A model generated the notes under the pieces. It did not search any database. It had not been told where the DNA came from and saw only the letters and a list, made by a program, of their open reading frames with translations. A stretch of 64,000 nucleotides of DNA from Apoderus coryli (lineage: Eukaryota; Arthropoda; Insecta; Coleoptera; Attelabidae), in contig OU452202.1 in the NCBI GenBank assembly GCA_911728435.2, positions 13,991,135 to 14,055,134 on the forward strand. Reading direction: 5' to 3'. Positions 43,618 through 53,938 of the stretch are shown piece after piece. The position numbers and the translations under genes were made by a program. Position 1 is the stretch's first letter, and each line of letters opens with the position of its first letter.

Positions 43618-44053
43618 ACAACTCTCCCTCGTATATTTAATAGACGAGAGACAATATAGGTAAATAGTACGGTAGTTAGAAAATTTTTTAAGACTGTTTT
43701 TTTTTTCCCTTTCAATATCGGAAATTTTTGTACCTAACTAGGATAATGCACTTCACAAAATTTTTATTAGATTTTAACTGTGTATGTGAACGAAATTTGT
43801 GTTGATTTTATATATTTATTCGTTTTCATGTTTTCTGTTGACGTTTTTTGGTTAGTGTAATTAACTCTGATGTAAGTTTGTTTTTTTTTTTTTTCTTTTT
43901 AAATGTATGTGTAATTTAAGAATACTTTGTAGCTTTGCCTCCTGATGAAGTCACTGATAGTTGACGAAATATAGAGGATTTTTGGATAAATGAGTTTTCA
44001 TTGACCTTAATAATAATTACAGACCGCTATTCCTGATAATACAAATTCACTAT
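43618..44053 (+). repeat. Penelope terminal repeat, 3' of copy D
   Basis: Matches the other terminal repeats but stops at AATTCACTAT, about 33 bp short of the left end of the array. Confidence 0.85.
43938..43977 (+). ncRNA. Penelope-type hammerhead ribozyme, copy D 3' repeat
   Basis: The fourth identical 40-nt copy; 2876 bp downstream of the C/D copy on the same strand. Confidence 0.75.
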
Positions 44054-46470
44054 ATATATGTATATATATTTTTTGTTTTTTGTTTTAGACATCAGCTTGT
44101 ACGCAAAATAGTTGATTTTTTTTAGTTTTATTATAAAATGTATTTTGCCCCCTTTTCTACTATTTATGAACGCCTATGTAAACAAAATTGTTATGCTGCA
44201 TGTTTTCTGTACAAAAGTCTCAAATTTATCATTCTTTTTAGAAAAAGTAAAAAAAAAGTTGGGAAAAAATTTGTTCTGACTACCCCCAGCCTAAGCCACC
44301 CCTGACATTTTCCTAACCATGAGATTCATATTTTTTAATAATCCTACAAAGATACGTAAGTGTGCCAAATTTCGTTTTGATATCGAGACGCGTTTCGGAA
44401 ATATTACTAAAAACACATCGTCAAGAATTTACAAATATCACCCTGTATATGAAAAACTAAGCATTTTTCGATATATGTACATATGAAAAAAAAAATTTCG
44501 CTTGTAGAACGTCCCCTTAAATTGTTTTAAGTTAATTTCGGGACACCCTGTATATTATATGGATAGCTAAAAATAATAAGAGATTACTTTAAGAAAGGAA
44601 ATAATAATCTTTATAATAATCCTTCATACAAGATTAAGAAAACTGTGTCAATCATATTATTATATTGACACAGCAAGACTACATAATTTATTAATAATAA
44701 TCCAATAATAACTACAATATGTACCGGGACACTTTTGATAGGAAACACCCATTTCTAAAGAAGCTAAAGAAAAGGTAACCTACATGCTCTGAGATCGAAT
44801 TTTATCAAATACACATTGCAGAAAACTACACAATGACATCTTTAACTGTTAAAATTGGATGAATTTTGTAAATCTAGAATGCAGTGACAGTAAAATTTGG
44901 CTAATCTAGATGGCGAGTCAAAATATCTTTCAGTCAAACAATAAATATTTTTATTATTTGAACTGAGCTTTGAACGCATAACTTATAAAATCATTTTCTT
45001 TTTTCTTTATTATGTATGAAAATTGAAAAAAGTCATAAAGATGCTCAGGCAGCATTTTGAGGAAGAATGCTTTTCGGGACATGTTTTCTGCCCACTGCAG
45101 AAAAACATACTCGCACCAACAATTTGATACAAAAACCAAGAACAAAAATATAAGAAGAATTGACTGTCTCAGGGCAAATCCAAAACCAACCCAATCTTTC
45201 GTTAGAGTGCCCACATGAAATTAAAGCCGATACAGTTTTAATGTTATAGTCGGTATTTTGTTTATTTGTCCCTACATACAGGGTGTCGCACCAAGAAGGA
45301 ATTCGATCGATTATGGAGAAACTACACTGTGGAACAATCTGAAAATCTGGTGTAGTACGTAGGTCGATAGGGCCATTCGGCTAAAATGTGATAGTTAACC
45401 CTGTATAATAATACAATTTATTTTAAAGTATTTTTCTTTTATTTAGTTTTTTAGAAATTAAGTTCATTCTCGTTTAGTACTAAATCTGAAGTGGTGCAAA
45501 AAGGAGGCCAAAATATTTTAAAAAGGGGGTATAATTGTGTAGAAAAACCTTTTTATAATAATTTAATAACATGTTTATGCAACAGCGAGCATTTTTATAG
45601 CAAATAACTGAGTATCTGCTTAAGAGATCAAAATATTAACAACTTTATTTTATATTCCTCAATAAACCGCGTATACAAAGTAGGTAAGTATATATCAAAA
45701 CCAATATTTAACCGAACAATGCCAATATTTTCAAAGAGAAAAAAGCAGTTCACCATAAATAATATATTTTTATAAAGTAATTTCACAAAACTCATTGTTC
45801 GAGAGTTAACAATCTCTTAAAACTCTAAAACGATACGTCTCTCTTATGTTGTTTAGCTCACTCAAATATTTTGTTGCCGGATCCTTTCAAACATACTTAT
45901 AAGCTTTTTTAGCACGTGTTTTCATATCATACTGTGACTATGCCTTTATCGAACATTACGGGATTCCGTCACAGTCTAAGTGATGGTAGCCAACACGTGA
46001 TCGAACAAAGATCTTTAAAATGGTTAACCGATTGTTATTTGGTAGACTTATTATGGCTATTATTGTATATAAATACTATATAGAGTACAACAAAAAAAAA
46101 AAGAAAAGTATAAGAAACCCGAAGCTTGTGTGTGGGGCTATTATTGTCGCTGTATGCCTTTATTTACGGCTACTGCAATAATTATGTTTAAGGATTTAAA
46201 AGAGAAACTCCGCTCAGTGTGTGCAGATTTATCTTTGGAGATAATCGCTCTTGTATTATTATTACATACTATACCTTGGAAGGCTGTTATTTGGATTTGG
46301 GATTTATAATATAATTATTTGCTTCTGATTACTACAAGATTAATTTAGTAGATATTGGATTGATATAAGGATCAATTTAGTTATGTTTTCTATTTAATGC
46401 TACGAGGGGTTTTATAGTAGTATTTTTTGAATTTGTATATTGAAATGTTAAGATTAGGAAATAGATTATA
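44054..46470. other. AT-rich DNA with isolated mariner-type ends
   Basis: CACCCTGTATA ends at 44439 and 44544, and an ATACAGGGTGTCGCACC end at about 45277. No transposase or host exon could be supported. The 86-codon minus frame at 44954-45214 has no known motif. Confidence 0.4.
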
Positions 46471-47320
46471 CAATGTGTTTCTAAAATAGGTGGTCAAAAT
46501 TTGTGAGCGAATTGGGGACGACTAATTATGAAAAAACCTAAATTGTAAGTTTTCGAAAAGTCCTTATTTTCAAAGATACAGGGTGTTAAAGATGACTGCC
46601 TGAGGACAATTTTTTTGAAATATTTGCGAAACGAGTAAAGATGAGTTAATCAAATGCAGCATATTTATTCACCTAGTTAAATGTCGTAAACTGACATGAA
46701 ACTGAATTAAAAAGGATGGCCATAGGTGGGTAAACGGGGGGGGACCCTTGCCTTAATTATAACCTAACTTTTTTTTCTTGTGACAGATAAGATAATAAAA
46801 ATCTTTTTTAAAGGGCTAAATTGAGTTGCGCTAAGGTCCATTTTATGAAAGCAAAATATTTTTTTCCAATTTCACAAAATGGAGAAAATGACGTCATCAA
46901 TGTTATTTTTCCACGAACATAACTGTATTTTGCTACTCGAGAAGATCTATTTTTTTCCAAACACTTTTCGAAAAAAAAAATTCTACCTCTTTTCGTTAAA
47001 AAGTTAGCGCGCCCATACAATAAAAATACTTAAATATTATTTAATTTAGCCATGTTACCAATCAAGTGCTCCATGGAAAACAATTATTTTGTTTGATTAT
47101 TAGTGACAACTGTTGTCACAATAATTATTATTTGATTGTCAAAATAATGAATATTATATACAGAAGGTAATTATTTACAAAGTCTATACTAAAAAAATGT
47201 TCTCGACAAACGAAAATATATGATTTTATGAACAAAAAAATGTTTTTCAAGTAAATCATTAAATGCTACATGGAAAGCAATTTTAAACTTATTATTGTAT
47301 CACACTTTTTGGTTTATTAT

Positions 47321-47686
47321 CTAATTTTTATTATTTTCTTTGTCGAAAAAATAACCAAGATTATTCTGCTTCATCAACGTTCTATATCTCATATACACTG
47401 TATATCCCATGCTGCCTTTTAATATAGAAGCTGTGGGACTGTACGTTTCCGAACCTTGTGCGATTTTTTTGGTCTCCTCTACGACAATATTCACAAACTC
47501 TTTTTGAGGCATACATCTCAGGAATGGCTCCAAATGGACTGCATAGTGCTTTTGGGCTGTCAATGAAGCCAAGTCTCGTTGAAATGCAGCTAAAGCCGAC
47601 GTCTCCCACATTTTGTAGTGTTCATCGAGCGTTTGACGATTAATTAGGACTTCTGTTGATGGCTCTTTAGTTTCTATACTTTTAAT
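47321..47686 (-). CDS. isolated exon-like segment, possibly from mitochondrial RNA polymerase
   Basis: The minus strand has a good 3' splice site (TTGTGTTTGCAG before 47686) followed by an open frame to a stop at 47321. Residues run IKSIETKEPSTEVLINRQTL, then HYKMWETSALAAFQRDLASL, FLRCMPQKEFVNIVVEETKK, AQGSETYSPTASILKGSMGY and VYMRYRTLMKQNN. The GSETYSPT...G..V..RY..KQ pattern reminds me of the N-terminal part of the catalytic region of single-subunit mitochondrial RNA polymerase (POLRMT). This is from memory of the family and is tentative. A weak donor (CTTG|GTTAT) lies at 47356. No companion exons were found. The exon lies within a transposon arm, so it may be a captured fragment; alternatively, transposons may have filled the introns of a real gene. 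Confidence 0.45.
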   Translation of the reverse strand: MKSIETKEPSTEVLINRQTLDEHYKMWETSALAAFQRDLASLTAQKHYAVHLEPFLRCMPQKEFVNIVVEETKKIAQGSETYSPTASILKGSMGYTVYMRYRTLMKQNNLGYFFDKENNKN

Positions 47687-48377
47687 CTGCAAACACAATT
47701 ATAATACGTTATTAAACTGCAATTATTTCCAAAAGGGAGTTAAATATGCCAAAAACGAATATAAAGGGTGTTATTTGTAAATTTATTTGATGAGACGAAG
47801 ATGACATTGCCTGCACTATATAAAACCAAAATGCATCTTTGTCTTTTAAATTAAACAATTATTATATTATTTTTTATTTCGTCTGTCGAAAACATATTTG
47901 TTATAAACACGTTGTAAATAACTACCTGTTATTACTTTCTGCAAAGATTAATCTACACAATAGATAGTCAGCCCAATGCATTAAAATCAGAACATCTCTA
48001 AGTATGCCTGCCACTACGTGGCGTAGACTAGCGTGTAAAACATAGAGCAGTATTGTCACAGCCAGAAACCGTTTTGTAGTTTATTAATATCAAAAACAAA
48101 ACGCAACGTATAACAATTATTTAGATCATTTGCAACAGATATGCACCGGCAATGCTGTATTGTCAGAGAGAGAAATTGATGAAATTCTGTATTAATCTGG
48201 AGGGGATACGCAGGGAGGGTAGAAAAAAAAACAAGCGAATGTGGTGTGTGTCGTGCTGTTGCCAATTCGTCGGTAAAAGAAACACACAGGGTGATTTATT
48301 ACAAGTACAGAATTGAAATAAAAGCCTAATCTCTATGAATTAAATTTAATATAATAATATTTAATCCATGTCATACA

Positions 48378-48418
48378 TGTTTCAAGACTAGACCAGTCCC
48401 ATGATCAGTGGCGAACAA
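48378..48418 (-). ncRNA. hammerhead-like motif with one core mutation
   Basis: Minus strand: CUGAUCA (G8 changed to C), U, stem II GACU-GGUCU-AGUC flanked by G-U pairs, GAAA, then palindromic A-CAUGU and A17. G8 is a catalytic base, so the ribozyme is probably dead. The layout matches the motif at 31805-31846. Confidence 0.4.
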
Positions 48419-48923
48419 TCGTTAAATGAAAAGCTTTTAGATTGAAACATACTTTTGGCTAAATATTTCACGTAGACAATGTGGCAAAGATGTAACAAGA
48501 TTGTTGTAGAGCTTATAATACCTATAATAAAAAAATTATCAGTGCTACCTATATTATATTAGGTATACCTATTATAATAGTCTGTCTATCATCAGGTATA
48601 AGTTCCACTTTATCGGTTTAGGTACTTAAATTTTACTTCTTTTTAATGTTTCTTCGGGTAAATAATAAGTTCGGTAGGAATAGGGCTTTGGGTATGAAAC
48701 AAAAAAGATAGAAAATAGAAATTTGATATAGGGGTAGTTCTAAGCATTTACAAGTTTGTGACGTGTAGCGATTTTCGATGCCGCCCCCGAAGGTATACAT
48801 GAGGGCGGCGCAATGCCGTTTTAAATATCTCGTTTCGCTTTCTTGGAAAATAAAAAATTATAACTGATAACTGAAACTTAGTACTTAATACGTGGGCGTA
48901 AGAGGTAAGCTCACTTCACGGGT

Positions 48924-49009
48924 CTCTATTAATCAAACAAAGTTAACATTTTGAGCATCTGCGTAAAATTAAATGTATCCGTTTGGTGGGTAGTTTTGAT
49001 TACAATAAG
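48924..49009 (+). repeat. dispersed repeat, copy 2 (first copy 4820-4905)
   Basis: See 4820-4905. Directly at its end (49011) starts a short palindrome. Confidence 0.7.
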
Positions 49010-49010
49010 T

Positions 49011-49080
49011 CGGTGCCAAGCCCAAGCCCGAAACAAAATAAATCTATATTTACCTACTACCTATTTGGCTTGGTACCGAC
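49011..49080. repeat. 70-bp palindromic element
   Basis: AGTCGGTGCCAAGCC at the left and GGCTTGGTACCGACT at the right, with about 40 bp between them. It looks like a minimal MITE. Confidence 0.6.
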
Positions 49081-50388
49081 TATTATGTGCATTGTTGTCT
49101 TTTGAATGATATTTGTATTTTGTTATTTTTCGTATTTTTTATTAGTTCTTTTGACAGCTCTGGTGTCATCAATACACCTGTATCCCGAATTGCACCAAAT
49201 TGCGATGCTATTGAACAAGCATATAATCCTAAATATAATATTCTTTTTGAACTACCTGTATCTCGAAAACCAAGCCGTAGCGGACCCATGTACATATGAA
49301 ATTTGTATCTTAAAATTAGTCAAAGAATCACCCTTTAAAGTTTGTACAAGTACTTATGCAACACCCTGTATACATAGATACTTTGATTTGCAATTTGCAA
49401 ATCTGTCAAACTAGGTAATGCTGTTTTTTTTTATTTACTTTCAAATATGGTGTTATGTAATTGTATTCAAATTAAATGTTTGGGGATGATATTTACGAGT
49501 TTTATTTTTTTATATAGAGAAACTGTTATTCAGTTTTTAAGGATCAATCTGAAGCAGACGATTGTACTTGTTAAAACATGAAAAAAGTTATTGTCGTGAT
49601 ACTTTTAACACCCTGTTGGTGGGGTTTTAAAGCTTTTTACGAAACGTGTTAACAATACAATCTACATAAATCGTTAGTTTTTTAAAGTTGATCATTGCAC
49701 AAAAACCAATATTAGGGAGACTGTAAGTTTTTTTTCAATTCGGCGTTGCAGAATTTGAACCTAATTGTGATAATTGTGTTATTTTACTAGTATAGATATT
49801 TTTGAGTAAATTAATTCGGTTATAATCGATGAGTAGAATCTTTGGAGTAAAATACATTTCACAAAAACCCTGAACCATATTTCTCAATAGATTTAAATTT
49901 TCATTAAAAACAGATTAAAAATTCTAATTTTTTACATCCTGCATTTCGAAACCGTATTTTTTTAAATAATTATTGTCATGCTGGAAATTTCAAACCTTAT
50001 TTACTTCAGCAACTTGTAAAAAGCACAGCCTTTTTAATATTAACATTTCTTAAAATCGATATTACGCGATAACGATGACTTTCTATCAATATCACAGAAG
50101 GATACATTTATTACGTATATAATTTGTTAGATTTTACATCTCCGAATTGAAACACACGCAAAAAATGTGCATAAAAAAGTTAGGGTAGCATTTCACGCCT
50201 GTATGCCCCTTTAATTTACCCGCCTCTGAGATTTATTTTTTCATAATGTTAACGACAAGTTGAATCTGCTGTTTGAGTTTGATCCTTAAAACTGAATCAG
50301 GTAATAACCGGAAGTCCTATCTATAACGCCAAATTTCGTTAATTTAAATATAACTTTTTGATGCATCCTTATATCCGAAATTTAAAAT
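49081..50388. other. AT-rich DNA, no gene seen
   Basis: Overlapping frames near 49083-49414 on both strands lack motifs. One CACCCTGTATAC end lies near 49361. Confidence 0.4.
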
Positions 50389-50422
50389 TAAATGACTAAA
50401 ATAATATTATTTTAGTCATTTA
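50389..50422. repeat. 34-bp perfect palindrome
   Basis: TAAATGACTAAAATAAT followed directly by its reverse complement. No spacer. It may extrude or be an assembly-sensitive hairpin. Confidence 0.8.
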
Positions 50423-51599
50423 AAATTATTGTCTAAAACATTTAATAAACCAGCCCTGTATATTTATACTATTATAGTAATTTCTTTTATTTTCGTCCAT
50501 ACACATTAATCTTTGCGTAGATAGGTATACGTATACCATATAATTTTAAACAAAAAACACTGCTGCACAGTAGTACATATATTATACCTATAATATAAAA
50601 ACAAACTCCCACCTCGTAGGGGAAAGTATACTCGTCCTTGTCTAACATTGCCCATATGATTATTTTATTTCAACACAATACATATAACGCCATCTACAAT
50701 TTCCATAATTTCCATGGTTGCATGTTTTTCTAATAGATGTAGCTCGTGTCGAGACAGTTTCAATTTTTGTTTTATGTCCCATATACGCTGACTATCTATT
50801 GTGTAGATTAATCTTTGCTTTCTGTATCGTATTTATTGTTTTGACAAATAATTCTTTATTATTTTGACAAGAATTGTCACCAGTAATGTGACAGAATAAT
50901 TGTTTTTCATGGAGCATTTGATTTGACATGGCTATGTTGAATTATATTTTAATACTATTTTTTCTGTCAGTTTTGGTACTCTAGGTTTTTAGCCGATGAA
51001 AATTTATTAGTAAAAAGGTATTTAGGAAAATTAGGGCTTTCGGAATATGGCAAAATATAGGTATGTTCGTGGAAAAATAATACTGATGACGTCATATTTT
51101 CCATTTTGTAAAATCGGAAAAAAATATTTTTTTGGCGTAAAATATACCTGAATGCAACACAATTTATACCACTTCAAAAGATTTTTAATATCTTATCTCG
51201 TTTTCATACAATAGGCCTGGGGCGCCGAGTTTGGGATACCCGGTACACAGCATTAAAAAAATTTTGGAAAACTTTTCGTTGGCAAACTGTATTTCAATAA
51301 TTTTATTAATGCTGTGTAATAAGGACCAGTTTCGTCCTAAAATTTTCAAACTCGATTTTACGAAAACTTTTAAGTTTAACTAGGTGAATAAATTACACAC
51401 ATTACATTTTATTCATTCAGCTTTACTCGATTCGAAAATATTTCAAAAAAATCGTCCTCAGGCAGTCATCTTTAACACCCTGTATCTTTGTAAATAAGGA
51501 CTTTTCGAAAAATTACAATTTAGGTTTTTTTCACGATTAGACGTTCCCAATTCACTCACGAATTTTGATCACCTATTTTAGAAATATATATATATAAAA

Positions 51600-51890
51600 A
51601 TTGTCGTTTGATATTTATAGAAAATCGTCCAGTATTTTCAAGTGGTAAAAAGACTTGTGCATTCAGGAGCGTCGTCTACTAGATAACTGTGGTTTCTCGG
51701 GTTATTGGTCCGTCGTTCGTCAAGTTTTCGCCACAGATGGGCAACATCTTTAGAAGTTATCGTGTTCAATAATTGAACACGATCATGATAACGCTGGAAT
51801 TTCAACTACGTCGAGAAGAAACAACAAGGCAAGGGCCTAACAACTTGAGACTCCACAGTTCTCGATAAAGGTGCGTTTGTTTTGTTTTAA
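51600..51890 (-). repeat. unidentified repeat with hammerhead-like block
   Basis: A GC-richer block between two transposons. On the minus strand, 51726-51760 reads CUAAAGA-U-GUUGCC...GGC-GAAAAC, which resembles a hammerhead (core changed at G5; stem II GCC/GGC). It also contains the palindrome ATCGTGTTCAATAATTGAACACGAT at 51759-51783. No coding sequence was identified. Confidence 0.35.
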
Positions 51891-52159
51891 AACCTTATAA
51901 AGAATACTGATTGTAGAAAATAACAATCTAACAATCAACCTCTATCTAGTTTTGTCAAAATTTTCAAATAATTTTTTATGCTACAGAAGGAGCATAACAA
52001 CATTACCTTTGAACGCTCTCTGAAGCAACTAAAGGATATTTTGATTATGATGCCTTATCCTTTCTGTCATTTAAATCTGGTTTCGCTTATTTTCCGATAG
52101 TGAGAGCGATATTTTAATAATTTTAAATAATAATCATCAACGCAAACATAATAAAACAA

Positions 52160-53300
52160 ACCCGAGAGATAAACCGCTGGGCAAAATTTGTACACCAGGC
52201 AGGACATCCATAATTAATTAGGAAAATTAGAACAAAATTCGGTAGAGAAAATGGTCCAAACAATCGTGCCATCAAGCTGATGGTTGAGAAATTTGAAGAA
52301 ACTGGATCCGCTCAAGATAACAGAAACAGAATGTATCAACGTAGTGGTCGTTCACCCGAGAAGCTGTGAGCAGAACTGTTGAAGAAGATCCAAAAACATC
52401 CATTCGTCAGCGTTCGCAGCAATTAAGCATCAAACGATCCACATTATTCAACATTTTGCATCGTGATCTCCATTTGAAGGCTTATAAGATCTGGCTCACC
52501 CAAGAATTAAAACCAGCTGACCACGCATTACGTCGGCAATTCGTTTCTTGTGTCATCGAAAATCAAGAAAAAAATTAGATTTTTTGTAACAAAATAATCT
52601 TCACCGACGAAGCCCATTTCCAGCTCAATGGCTACGTCAACAAGCAGAATCGCCGCATTTGGAGTGAAGAGAATCCAAGAATAAGAAGCAACAATTACAT
52701 CCACAAAAAGTTACCGGACCATATTTTTTTGAAAACTAAAATGGAAATCGCTACAGGGAGATGATCCGAAGCTTTTTGTGGCGGAAAAATGATGATTTAG
52801 ATGTAGCGAATAGGTGGTTTCAACAGGATGGTGCCACTTGTCACACAGCCAGAGAAACAGTGGACCTTTTGAAAGAAAAGTTCGAAAATCGCATTATTTC
52901 CCGAGGAGGAGTAAATTGGCCGCCAAGATCATGCGATTTTAGATTTTTTTTTGGGGTTTTTTTGAAATCGAAAATGTACAGCAATCCCACAACAGTTCAC
53001 GAGTTTAAAACCAACATTATCGAGCAGATATCAACCATTGACAACAATTTATTGCAAAACGTGATTGATAATTGTGGTAAAAGATTGCGAGCCTGCCGAG
53101 CCATTAGGGGGGGTCACCTAACCGACATAATTTTTCATTTTTAACCGGCACCTAATTGTAATAAACTGAAATGAAAATATTTTTAATATCTGGGAAAAAG
53201 TCGTTCTTTTATTCAAATTAAAATGATACGTCAATTTTGGACACCCGATACCGCCCGATACAAACTTCCGTTTCCGAAAGTGGACTACCCTGTATATTAT
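52160..53300 (+). pseudogene. Tc1/mariner-type transposase, full span but broken
   Basis: Blocks in order on the plus strand: helix-turn-helix IRKIRTKFGRENGPNNRAIK; LMVEKFEETGSAQDN; a second one in VSRTVEEDPKTSIRQRSQQL; LKAYKIWLTQELKPADHALR; first catalytic Asp in IIFTDEAHFQLNGYVNKQNR; second in NRWFQQDGATCHTARETVDL; and WPPRSCDFRFFFGVF, where the third acidic position has been lost (family form CDLTPLDFFLWG). Stops at 52576-52578 and elsewhere, with frameshifts. The 3' end is ACTACCCTGTATA near 53282-53295. Confidence 0.85.
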
Positions 53301-53823
53301 CTTTAACCTTCTTTGAAGCATTATCCAATTTCATAGCCTGCGTATATACCTTAAAAAATAAACAAACCATTATGTTATAAATATATGCTTTCAACTAATA
53401 ACTTAAAACATTATTTTGGGTTTCGGCACGAGTGCATTTTGAAGGCCTGCGATCCACAAAACATCACTTTTTAAATGTTTGGCGCCGTCTACTAAGACAC
53501 GTGTTGCTATTTTTTTTTCTTTGCTTTTTCGTTTTTAATAGATCACAGGAAATTGTGACAGATAAGATACAGATTTGTATTCATTTTTTGAGTGTTTTTC
53601 CTGTACAATTACATTAAACACAGTCTGTTTAAGTGGTGCTCTAATGGATGTTAATTGACGACTAACTGAAAGATAAAGGTCTCTATAAATTAGATATGAA
53701 TGTAGCGCATACTTAAACTTGAGATATTTTTCTAGTTATGTGCTTATATTCTTATATAATGCGATAAATATGTCTTCGAGTAGATTGCTTTGGAATATAT
53801 CGGTTTCGTTTAAGATTTGAATT

Positions 53824-53938
53824 TATACAGGGTGTACCACCCGGAATCAAATGAATCTGTATATAGAAAACTATACATCGGAGAATTTTGAAAATTTGGC
53901 ACTGTAACTATGTCGACGGGGGCAGATGAGGTAAAATA
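53824..53938 (+). repeat. left part of a mariner-ended element split by a later insertion
   Basis: ATACAGGGTGTACCACCCGG, followed by the same sequence as 32541-32620 up to GAGGTAAAATA. The continuation, AGTTATAACTT...CCGGTTATACC, resumes at 55888 on the other side of the pogo-like element. Confidence 0.65.

Larger units (their letters stand above)
36099..44053. mobile_element. Penelope-like element array: two partial dimers, head to head
   Basis: Order from left to right: terminal repeat (36099-36560), copy A on minus (36561-38984), terminal repeat (38991-39455), 5'-truncated copy B on minus (39456-39884), joint, 5'-truncated copy C on plus (39888-40744), terminal repeat (40745-41206), copy D on plus (41213-43617), terminal repeat (43618-44053). 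All outer ends are 3' ends. The copies are nearly identical. A single 11-bp direct repeat bounds the whole 8-kb unit. Partial tandem copies sharing a terminal repeat are typical of Penelope elements. Confidence 0.9.
46785..51198. mobile_element. nested element with imperfect inverted repeats of about 390 bp
   Basis: The left arm, 46785 to about 47170, begins AGATAAGATAATAAAAATCT. The right arm, about 50838 to 51198, ends with the complementary TTTAATATCTTATCT. Shared blocks include AATGACGTCATC, TTATTTTTCCACGAACATA, TTAGCCATGTTA/CATAGCCATGTCA and CTCCATG.AAAACAATTATT. It sits directly in the left-arm sequence of the outer element, after CTTTTTTTTCTTGTGAC. A 32-bp inverted match, 47938-47975 with 50780-50817, continues the arms beyond a segment of about 770 bp that only the left side has. 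Confidence 0.65.
46471..51585. mobile_element. second copy of the long-inverted-repeat transposon, filled with nested insertions
   Basis: 46471-46784 matches the left arm of the element at 22259 (CAATGTGTTTCTAAAATAG, ACAGGGTGTTAAAGATGACT, then the G-run). 51300-51585 matches its right arm. The transposase region has been lost; in its place lies another inverted-repeat element (46785-51198). A stretch at 51240-51290 is inverted relative to the first copy. Confidence 0.8.

Noticed and set aside
36099..44053. An LTR retrotransposon or a large inverted duplication of host DNA
   Set aside because: The coding sequence is a Penelope-type RT with a C-terminal GIY-YIG domain, and there is no integrase, protease or gag. 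The single target duplication and outward 3' ends argue against a duplication of host DNA.
44954..45214. An 86-codon frame on the minus strand with a hydrophobic stretch (signal-peptide-like)
   Set aside because: No splice context, no known motif, and chance frames of this length are common in the region.
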